A stretch of DNA of 10,965 nt from Candidatus Aquidulcis sp. (GTDB lineage Bacteria; Chloroflexota; Anaerolineae; Anaerolineales; E44-bin32). The notes below the pieces were generated by a model. The model searched no databases. It was not told the DNA's origin and worked only from the letters and a program-made list of their open reading frames with translations. A program made the position numbers and the translations under genes. Below, piece after piece: positions 6,560-10,965 of this stretch (positions are counted from its first letter, which is position 1; every line of letters begins with the position of its first letter). Location: the NCBI GenBank assembly GCA_020723365.1, contig DYJB01000023.1, positions 1 through 10,965 of the forward strand. Reading direction: 5' to 3'.

Positions 6560-7161
6560 ATGCTCAACCGACCTCTCCTGTGGCTTGACTTCGTGACGTG
6601 CCTGGCCGCGTTGGCCTGCAGCGCCCTCTCAACAACCCGGCTCCAACGGCCACCCCTCAGCCATCCCTGCCGGCGCCGTCGGCCACGTCAACGCCGGTAG
6701 CCACCCCCACGCATGGTCCTCCGCCGACGCCTGTGCCCTTGCAGGAGGGACACCCGAGCAACGCACGTCGCCCCGCCCCGGCTCGCTGGTCAGGCAGCCG
6801 CCTCTCGGCGCCGCCGGTGTACGACCCGGCGAACACGGATCGCTGGCAGATCGATCTGCGCGCCGACGATGCCTCCGGCGTCGATCTGCGCGATCCGCTC
6901 GGCGAGCAGTTGCAGGCCTACTTCGACACCACCACCCGCCCGCCGGCCAAGGAGCGCCTGCCCGCAGGGCTCGGTCCGGAGAGTGGCCTCGACCTGGGGA
7001 TGAATCCGGGGTTTGGCCTGCGCGCCCGGCATGCCGGGCGCCCGCCCGCGTTCCTGTGGAATGGCCAACTCGATCGGTCGCGTGGGCGCCTGCGCCCTGC
7101 GACAGTCGACTCTGCCGGTGGGGTGTCTCGTCTCGGTCGCACATCGGTTGCGGACGCCTAG
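6560..7161 (+). pseudogene. Broken gene for an exported lipoprotein-like protein, possibly an S8 (subtilisin-like) peptidase N-terminus
   Basis: ATG 6560 has an excellent GGAGG site and begins a lipoprotein-type signal (MLNRPLLWLDFVTCLAALACS, with LAALAC as lipobox). The frame then runs into Arg-rich nonsense and stops at 6700. Shifting frame just after the lipobox Cys-Ser codons yields a typical Pro/Thr/Ala surface linker (NNPAPTATPQPSLPAPSATS). It continues to VYDPANTDRWQIDLR, LQAYFDTTTR, and LGMNPGFGLRARHA, so a single base appears lost near 6620. The segment after the linker resembles, from memory, the region preceding the catalytic Asp in some secreted S8 peptidases (..LGKNPGLG.R.LH..GITG.G). 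Here the resemblance ends at a GC palindrome (7022-7041) and no catalytic Asp, His or Ser motif follows. It is therefore both frameshifted and truncated. The peptidase assignment is tentative. Confidence 0.5.
7022..7041. repeat. 20-bp perfect palindrome
   Basis: GCGCCCGGCATGCCGGGCGC is its own reverse complement with no loop. It lies exactly where the resemblance of the broken exported-protein gene to its relatives ceases, so it could mark a deletion or rearrangement junction. GC-rich DNA makes such palindromes more likely, so the function is open. Confidence 0.5.
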
Positions 7162-7315
7162 TGACCCGGGTTGGAAGGTAGCGACATCAACGCCCCTGCA
7201 CTTCATAATTGACATAAAAGAGTCCCCCGAGATTGTCGGCCTACAAGGGCGGGCAGAAAGGGTAAGATGAACTAATTTGATATGCGATTGTGGCTCAGAA
7301 TCTTGGAAACTGTCA

Positions 7316-7321
7316 TATAAT
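7316..7321 (+). promoter_or_regulatory. Consensus -10 box of the XRE-cupin regulator promoter
   Basis: A perfect TATAAT lies 23 nt before ATG 7345, within the only markedly AT-rich stretch of the window (about 7200-7330). No convincing -35 sits 16-18 nt upstream. A perfect TTGACA occurs further up (7209-7214) without a matching -10. The short predicted leader (about 17 nt) contains the AGGAG ribosome site (7333-7337). The lack of a -35 would fit a regulated promoter, perhaps autoregulated by the encoded protein. Confidence 0.5.
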
Positions 7322-7344
7322 ACTGGTTGCACAGGAGTGATCGC

Positions 7345-8085
7345 ATGGTCGACTCAACAAAGGCAGCTGGACGCAGGCTCACCCGGCCAGCGGCCGAGAC
7401 GCAGGTTCCCCGCCGCCTCCGGCAGCGGCGCGGGCAGGGCGTCTTCCCGGCGGCCGCCCCCAATGCGGGTTTTGAGGTTGATGTCGGGAACCGGCTGCGC
7501 GTCCTGCGAACGGAGCGCGGGTACTCCTTGCGGCGGTTGGCCGATCGGAGCGGGCTGAACGTCAACACGCTGAGCCTGATCGAGAACGGACGGACGTCTC
7601 CGAGCGTCAGCACGCTGCAGCAGGTGTCGCGGGCGCTTGACGTCCCTATCGCCGCGTTCTTCGAGATGGACGAAGCCCAGGCCAGTGTCGTCTTCCAGAA
7701 GGCAGGGCAGCGGCCCCGGGCGGCGTTCGCTCACGGCACGGCGGAGGACCTGGGCGCTGGTATGACCCTGCACGGCGGACAGCCCTTGATCGTCACGCTG
7801 CGGCCCGGCACCGACAGCGGTCCTTCGCCGATCGTCCATACGGGCTACGAGTTCGTCTACTGCCTGGAAGGCCAGATGACGTACACCATAGAGTATCGCC
7901 GCTACGCCCTGGAGGCCGGCGACAGTCTGATCTTCGAGGCTCACCTGCCCCACCGATGGGGGAACCCTGGGCAAACCCAGACGCGTTCGCTGCTCATCCT
8001 GTGCCCGCAGGACGAGAATGATCGTCCAACCGACAGGCACCTCATGCTAGACGCCGAAGCCCCCCTCCCGGGGCCGGCGGCGTAA
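7345..8085 (+). CDS. XRE-family transcriptional regulator with C-terminal cupin sensor domain
   Basis: This is a two-domain regulator of 246 residues. A basic, Ala/Pro-rich N-terminal tail of about 44 residues precedes a lambda-repressor-type helix-turn-helix (about residues 46-108). The signature there is NRLRVLRTERGYSLRRLADR, then LSLIENGRTSPSVSTLQQVS and LDVPIAAFF. A cupin_2 barrel follows (about 155-212) with HTGYEFVYCLEGQMTY, LEAGDSLIFEAHLPHRW and likely metal or ligand residues His165, Glu169 and His203. In this family the cupin binds a small ligand or metal and tunes DNA binding. ATG 7345 is chosen over TTG 7327 because of AGGAG seven bases upstream. Its stop is 11 nt before the cytochrome start and its TAA sits in that gene's AAGGAGG, so the two form an operon. 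It probably governs the downstream cluster, which is inference from position. Confidence 0.9.
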   Translation: MVDSTKAAGRRLTRPAAETQVPRRLRQRRGQGVFPAAAPNAGFEVDVGNRLRVLRTERGYSLRRLADRSGLNVNTLSLIENGRTSPSVSTLQQVSRALDVPIAAFFEMDEAQASVVFQKAGQRPRAAFAHGTAEDLGAGMTLHGGQPLIVTLRPGTDSGPSPIVHTGYEFVYCLEGQMTYTIEYRRYALEAGDSLIFEAHLPHRWGNPGQTQTRSLLILCPQDENDRPTDRHLMLDAEAPLPGPAA

Positions 8086-8096
8086 GGAGGCAGGCG

Positions 8097-8655
8097 ATGT
8101 TGACTCGCGTCCTTCGCATCCTTGCAGGTCTGCTGATCGTGGCGGGTGCCACTGCGGTGCAGGCCCAATCCTCACCGGCGCGGGCTCAGACCCCGACGCC
8201 CGAGAAAGACGACTCCTGCATCGCCTGCCACGAGGCCCTGTACCTCAACCACGACACCGGCAAGTGGTACTGCCTGTGCGAAGTGAAAGCCCGCTGCACG
8301 TTCTGTCACGGCGGGGGGCTGGGGGCAGACGACCGAGGAGGCGGCCCACGAGGGCATGACCGCCAACCCGCTCCAGGTCGACTCCGAGACCTGCCAGTCG
8401 TGCCATCCTTCGGACGTTCAGCGGCGCGTGAGCCTCTTTGCGGCGCGCGCCGGCCTGAGTAGCACTCCCTGCCCGACGGTCGAAGCCCTGGCGGCATCCC
8501 TGCTGCCGACGCCGGCGCCCGTGTCGCCACGCGGGCTTGAGGGCTGGCAGGTGGGAGCGCTCGTCCTGCTCGGCGGTGCCCTCGCCGCCCTGATCGTCTT
8601 TGCCTACCGGTGCTGGAAAGCCGATTGCCTGTCCCGCCGGACGGAGCCGCAGTGA
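8097..8655 (+). CDS. Three-heme membrane-anchored c-type cytochrome, frameshifted
   Basis: The protein has a Sec-type signal (MLTRVLRILAGLLIVAGATAVQAQ) and a heme site CIACH (residues 41-45). LYLNHDTGKWYCLCE follows, then a second heme site CTFCH (67-71). Directly after this the frame derails in two adjacent G tracts (six G at 8313-8318, five G at 8321-8325) and would end at 8462 in Arg/Gly/Pro-rich nonsense. Dropping one G restores WGQTTEEAAHEGMTANP, a third heme site CQSCH, a Pro-rich linker, and a C-terminal helix (LVLLGGALAALIVFAYRCW) before the stop at 8655, giving 185 residues. It is therefore a periplasm-facing electron-transfer protein with N-terminal export and a C-terminal anchor. 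The ATG has a perfect AAGGAGG six bases upstream. Whether the indel is real, a sequencing slip or slippage-controlled cannot be told here. The electron partner is unknown. Confidence 0.75.
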
Positions 8656-8976
8656 CACGTTGCGTGCCCGCGGCCGCCTTGGCTACGGGGCGAAGAGTGA
8701 AGCCGGTAAAGATCCGCGGCCTCCGCAGGCTGCGGGCCCGGGTGCCAAGGCCACCCTGCAAGCCGCAAATCCATCGTCCCTTCGGCGCCCAACGGAGCTC
8801 GCCGCGCGCCTGCGGCCGGAACCAGACGGTGCCCGCGCACCGATCCGGTGGCGCATCCGTCCGGCGCTCCTGTCGTGGAGGTGCAATCGAGACAGCGCAC
8901 ACCAGGCCGGCCCTCCGCACCGATCAATGATTCGGGCGCGGACAGGCCCCGCTCCACCATCCAAACGGAGAAGATC
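8656..8976 (+). other. 321-nt stretch without a convincing gene
   Basis: No frame here has a ribosome site, family motif or normal composition. The open frames crossing it are Arg/Pro/Gly-rich and read as GC artefacts. One possible RNA fold is visible: GCCTTGGC (8676-8683) pairs with GCCAAGGC (8744-8751) and encloses a CCGCA-GGC-TGCGG hairpin (8723-8735). It could be an untranslated leader for the downstream gene or a remnant of a lost gene. I cannot match it to a known riboswitch. Confidence 0.4.
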
Positions 8977-9375
8977 ATGCGAATCGCTGCCATCACAGAA
9001 GACGGAACCACCATCAGTCAGCACTTCGGCCGAGCGCCGTACTACGTGGTCGTCACAATCGAGGACGGCCGTGTCGTCGGCCGCGAAATGCGGGAGAAGC
9101 TGGGACACAACCAGTTCGCCTCGGACCCACGCGCGGCAGAACTCCCGGGACAACCTCACGGCACCGGCCCCGACGCCCACGACAAGCACCTGCGCATGTC
9201 GCAGGCCATCGCCGACTGCGAGGCGCTCCTGTGCCGCGGCATGGGCTATGGCGCGTACCAGAGCATGCAGGCGCGCGGCATCCGGCCGGTCGTGACGGAC
9301 ATCGAGTCGATCGACGAGGCCGTGAAGGCCTACGTGGAAGGACGTATCGTCGATCACGTTGAGAAGCTGCACTAG
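8977..9375 (+). CDS. Dinitrogenase iron-molybdenum cofactor family (NifX/NafY-like) protein
   Basis: Proteins of this fold (Nitro_FeMo-Co/DiNase domain) bind Fe-Mo, Mo-Cu or related metal-sulfur clusters and act as carriers or storage. The 132-residue protein begins MRIAAITEDG and has the hallmark TISQHFGRAPYYVVVTIEDG (HFGRA at 16-20). It ends with the SIDEAVKAYVEGRIVDHVEK helix-strand usual for the C-terminus. Between strands there is a His/Asp-bearing insertion (about residues 57-72, GQPHGTGPDAHDKH), plus Cys81, Cys86 and His16, any of which might ligate metal. ATG 8977 is preferred since GGAG lies six bases upstream and the domain begins right there. It is followed by DUF5320 after 74 nt. 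No nitrogenase genes are visible, so a role outside nitrogen fixation, as in ORP-type proteins, is likely. Confidence 0.9.
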   Translation: MRIAAITEDGTTISQHFGRAPYYVVVTIEDGRVVGREMREKLGHNQFASDPRAAELPGQPHGTGPDAHDKHLRMSQAIADCEALLCRGMGYGAYQSMQARGIRPVVTDIESIDEAVKAYVEGRIVDHVEKLH

Positions 9376-9449
9376 GGCGAAGCGCTGCGGGCATTCCCTG
9401 AAGCGCGTCCAGCAGCACACACGGCGCTGCGGGTAGAAGGGAGGACTAC

Positions 9450-9770
9450 ATGCCAGGAGGGGATCGGACAGGTCCGCTGGGCACAGGCCCGCGCACGGGA
9501 CGCGGCGCTGGCTACTGCGGAGGCGCCGACAAGCCCGGCTTCGCAAGTTCGGTCGGCCGGTTCGGCCTGGAGCGCGGTTTCCGAGGAGGCGGACGGGGCT
9601 GGAGGCACATGTTCCACGCCACGGGCCTCCCGCGCTGGGCGCGTGACTTCCCCGGGTCCGCGCCCGTGGCACCGGACGATCTCGCCGCTGGTCTCAAGAA
9701 CCAGGCCGATCGGCTGAGGTCTCAGCTCGACGCCATCGAGGCCCGCCTGGGGCAGATCAAGAAGGACTGA
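9450..9770 (+). CDS. DUF5320 family protein
   Basis: DUF5320 proteins are small and uncharacterised, and commonly sit beside DiNase-domain proteins and MinD-type ATPases in anaerobes. The 106-residue protein starts with the family signature, here MPGGDRTGPLGTGPRTGRGA followed by GYCGG. A Gly/Arg/Phe-rich middle follows (FGLERGFRGGGRGWRHMF), then a C-terminal amphipathic helix (about residues 78-106, LKNQADRLRSQLDAIEARLG) that should form a coiled coil. The single Cys in GYCGG is usually kept in the family and may matter for cofactor contact. ATG 9450 follows AAGGGAGG by five bases. The spacing to its neighbours (74 and 69 nt) and shared strand indicate one operon. Its function is unknown; a scaffold or chaperone for the metal-cluster proteins is a guess. 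Confidence 0.88.
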   Translation: MPGGDRTGPLGTGPRTGRGAGYCGGADKPGFASSVGRFGLERGFRGGGRGWRHMFHATGLPRWARDFPGSAPVAPDDLAAGLKNQADRLRSQLDAIEARLGQIKKD

Positions 9771-9839
9771 TCCAGCCGCCAACGCGCCTGCACAGGGCGG
9801 GCCGGTTCCGAGAGGACAGGCAAGGAAGGAGTGTGAGCC

Positions 9840-10052
9840 ATGGCCAACCAGGGACGCGGCGGAGGAGGCCGGCAAGGTGGAGGAGGAGGCGGCTTGGGCG
9901 GAGGAGGACGCGCGGGAGGCAACCAAGCCGGCGCCGGCCCCGGTGGTGACTGTGTCTGCCCCAAGTGCGGGAACAAGGTCCCGCATCAAGCCGGCCAGCG
10001 GTGTATGGACCTCCCATGCCCGAAATGCGGCACGAGCATGATCCGGGACTAG
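9840..10052 (+). CDS. Small Gly-rich protein with C-terminal zinc-ribbon/rubredoxin-like Cys knuckles
   Basis: This is a 70-residue protein with a disordered Gly-rich half (RGGGGRQGGGGGGLGGGGRAGG, residues 6-27) joined to a compact metal-binding domain. Knuckles CPKCG at 40-44 and CPKCG at 60-64 surround VPHQAGQRCMDLP, with extra Cys38 and Cys55 and His49. Two CxxC pairs are enough for one tetrahedral Zn or Fe site. Similar PKCG..VPHxxGxxC....CPKCGT.M proteins occur beside DiNase and DUF5320 genes, so co-function is plausible. ATG 9840 has AAGGAG eight bases upstream. The Gly half is encoded by GGN repeats, so the DNA is a run of short G tracts. The function is unknown; a metal or sulfide carrier, redox partner or docking adaptor is possible. 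Confidence 0.82.
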   Translation: MANQGRGGGGRQGGGGGGLGGGGRAGGNQAGAGPGGDCVCPKCGNKVPHQAGQRCMDLPCPKCGTSMIRD

Positions 10053-10057
10053 AGGAG

Positions 10058-10538
10058 ACGGACACCCCGAGGCGCCAGGGGCCGGGAGATCATCGGATGG
10101 GGCCTGCGCGCGCTGCTCGCCGATCTGGTCCGGGCCCATGCCGATGTGGGACTAGCGGCCTCGGCGGCCAACGCAATGACCCAGGTCGTCACGGGGCGCC
10201 AGGCGGCTGGCGTTGGCGCTGAAGGAAACGTCCGGAGTGGAGCTGGAGCACCGGGAGGAACCCGCTCCGCGGATCGCATCCGTTGGGGGGCGTCCACCAT
10301 GCGGCCTCAGGCAACTGCTCGCCGGCAGCAGCGCCGGGTACCCGACGCCTCGGGGGACCCCCAGGCTTTCGAGGGCCTGGTCAAGTTGGTGGTCATGTCC
10401 GAACGCGATGCGTTCGAGGGATGCCAGGAGCTGATCGCCGAGAGGCACGGCAAGAACCTGATCACCTAGGAGTTGCTGGTCCACATCCTCGGAGAGGAAG
10501 TAGCGCACGAGGATGACTTCAAGACCATGCTGGGGTAG
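10058..10538 (+). pseudogene. Decayed ferritin-like (Dps/bacterioferritin-like) gene
   Basis: Three segments in alternating frames together match the ferritin-like four-helix family. Segment 1 (about 10083-10210) reads REIIGWGLRALLADLVRAHAD then AMTQVVTGRQAA, where relatives have 'REIVG..V..LL.LLNRAYADEWLAYY...AQVV.G'. Segment 2 (10213-10350, one base shifted) reads ALKETSGVELEHREE then RIASVGGRPPCG, equal to 'EL..H.EEELEHA..LA.RI..LGG.P'. Segment 3 (from about 10353, shifted back) reads FEGLVKLVVMSERDAFEGCQ, KNLIT, an in-frame TAG at 10467-10469, then ELLVHILGEEVAHEDDFKTM, ending at TAG 10536. The plausible start has become ACG (10058), with a frameshift soon after it. The helix-1 Glu ligand (ADEWLAY) reads ADVGLAA. 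So the gene carries at least three frameshifts, a stop, a lost start and a lost ligand. The alignment is from memory of the family. Confidence 0.68.
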
Positions 10539-10541
10539 ACC

Positions 10542-10904
10542 ATGACCATCGTGGTAAGCACAACGGGAAGCGACCTGGACGCGATGCTGGACCCGCGCTT
10601 CGGGCGGGCGGCGTTCTTTCTCATCGTTGATCCAGAAACCATGGCCTGGCAGGGACATCGGAACTCCGCCGCCGACGCGCCGGGCGGGGCCGGCACTCAG
10701 GCAGCGCAGTTGGTTGCCGGGCTGAAGGCTGCGGCGGTGATCAGCGGCGCCTTCGGCCCGAATGCCTTCCGGGCCCTGGAGGCGGCCGGCATCGCCATGT
10801 TCCAAAGCAGTCAGGCGGGTACGGCCCGCCAGGCGGTGGAGGACTACAAGGCCGGACGGCTCGAGCGGGCCGGGCTCCCGTCCCGCTCCGGCCGGCATGG
10901 CTGA
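10542..10904 (+). CDS. Second dinitrogenase iron-molybdenum cofactor family protein
   Basis: A 120-residue DiNase-domain protein, the second in the cluster. It opens MTIVVSTTGSDLDAMLDPRF with RFGRA at 19-23 (the family's hallmark), then AAFFLIVDPET, GGAGTQAAQLVAGLKAAAVI, GPNAFRALEAAGIAMF and AGTARQAVEDYKAGRLE. These are the usual strand and helix signatures through to the C-terminus. Unlike the first copy it has no His/Cys insertion and no Cys at all, so the two copies probably differ in cluster binding. This GAGTQAAQ type is the one normally found next to MinD/Mrp-type ATPases and in ORP loci. The start follows the ferritin remnant by three bases with only a weak ribosome site (GGGGT), so it may once have depended on coupling to that gene. 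Its last 8 nt overlap the ATPase start. Confidence 0.9.
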   Translation: MTIVVSTTGSDLDAMLDPRFGRAAFFLIVDPETMAWQGHRNSAADAPGGAGTQAAQLVAGLKAAAVISGAFGPNAFRALEAAGIAMFQSSQAGTARQAVEDYKAGRLERAGLPSRSGRHG

Positions 10905-10965
10905 GTCGCGCCCGATCCCGCCCATGCGGATCGCGGTTGCGAGCGGCAAAGGGGGCACCGGCAAG
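10897..10965 (+). CDS. MinD/Mrp-type P-loop ATPase, N-terminal fragment cut by the window edge
   Basis: Only 23 residues are visible: a short lead (MAESRPIPP) and then MRIAVASGKGGTGK, the deviant Walker A motif (KGGTGK) of the SIMIBI/MinD class. The form 'MxIAxASGKGGTGKTT' at the very start is typical of MinD-superfamily ATPases carrying an inserted ferredoxin domain. These are usually encoded in pairs beside DiNase proteins, and partner ORP in sulfate reducers. Mrp/NBP35 scaffolds more often read GKGGVGKS. The start could be ATG 10897, overlapping the DiNase gene by 8 nt, or ATG 10924. The ferredoxin insert and Walker B lie outside the window, so the subtype is inferred. Confidence 0.8.
   Translation, partial: MAESRPIPPMRIAVASGKGGTGK

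Noticed and set aside
8683..9672. A 329-residue minus-strand open frame over the first DiNase gene and part of DUF5320
   Set aside because: It is antisense to recognisable proteins, lacks a ribosome site and motif, and is Arg/Cys/Ala-rich.
9850..9935. GGN-rich tract as a tandem repeat or G-quadruplex element
   Set aside because: It is fully explained by Gly codons of the zinc-ribbon gene and mostly has runs of two G; any fold would be weak.
8977..10904. Nitrogenase maturation (true NifX/NafY) as the role of the DiNase proteins
   Set aside because: No nifH, nifD, nifK, nifE, nifN or nifB sequence is visible, and the partners (DUF5320, MinD-type ATPase) fit non-nitrogenase loci better.
10152..10964. 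A 270-residue minus-strand open frame over the ferritin remnant and second DiNase gene
   Set aside because: The plus strand carries the RFGRA-type DiNase protein and ferritin motifs; the antisense translation shows no family features.
1..10965. tRNA, rRNA and CRISPR array
   Set aside because: No cloverleaf with a T-loop consensus, no rRNA-like sequence and no regularly spaced direct repeats were seen on reading both strands by eye.

Overview
The window is GC-rich bacterial DNA that looks chromosomal. It has short intergenic gaps, strong Shine-Dalgarno sites and frequent GTG starts. A lipoprotein-like remnant rich in Pro, Thr and Ala after its lipobox, an F420-type DUF385 protein, and a cluster of dinitrogenase-cofactor-like proteins with DUF5320 and a ferredoxin-linked MinD-type ATPase together suggest an anaerobic Chloroflexota (Anaerolineae-like) bacterium. 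That placement is inference; no rRNA or marker gene is present.

Layout. (1) 20-1294, plus strand: a two-gene twin-arginine export operon (TatB-like, TatC) ending in a candidate hairpin terminator. (2) 6329-1479, minus strand, read right to left: GNAT acetyltransferase, DUF3592-like membrane protein (ATGA overlap), a six-helix membrane protein of unknown function, a DUF385 deazaflavin-type oxidoreductase with a C-terminal membrane helix, a truncated KimA-like APC permease, and a DHA2-type MFS exporter. A perfect 21-bp inverted repeat lies between the DUF3592-like gene and the six-helix gene. (3) 6560-7161, plus: the broken N-terminal part of an exported protein, possibly a subtilisin-like (S8) peptidase. 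(4) 7162-7344: an AT-rich leader with a consensus -10 box. (5) 7345-10965, plus: an XRE-cupin regulator, a three-heme membrane-anchored cytochrome c with a frameshift in a G tract, a 321-nt non-coding stretch, a dinitrogenase-cofactor-like (DiNase) protein, DUF5320, a Gly-rich zinc ribbon, a decayed ferritin-like gene that gene calling would miss, a second DiNase protein, and the start of a MinD/Mrp-type ATPase cut by the window edge.

The right-hand cluster is the most interesting part. It has no nitrogenase genes, but it combines two NifX/NafY-like small proteins, DUF5320, a zinc ribbon and a deviant Walker-A ATPase. This resembles the 'orange protein' (ORP) Mo-Cu cluster neighbourhoods of sulfate reducers and other anaerobes. 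Here it also carries a redox cytochrome and a ferritin remnant behind a sensor-type regulator. A role in handling metal or iron-sulfur clusters is inferred.

The window is unusually rich in damaged genes: one truncated permease, one broken exported protein, one frameshifted cytochrome and one multiply damaged ferritin. Some indels fall in G or C runs and could be sequencing errors. The ferritin stop codon and lost ligand, and the permease truncation, look like real decay.
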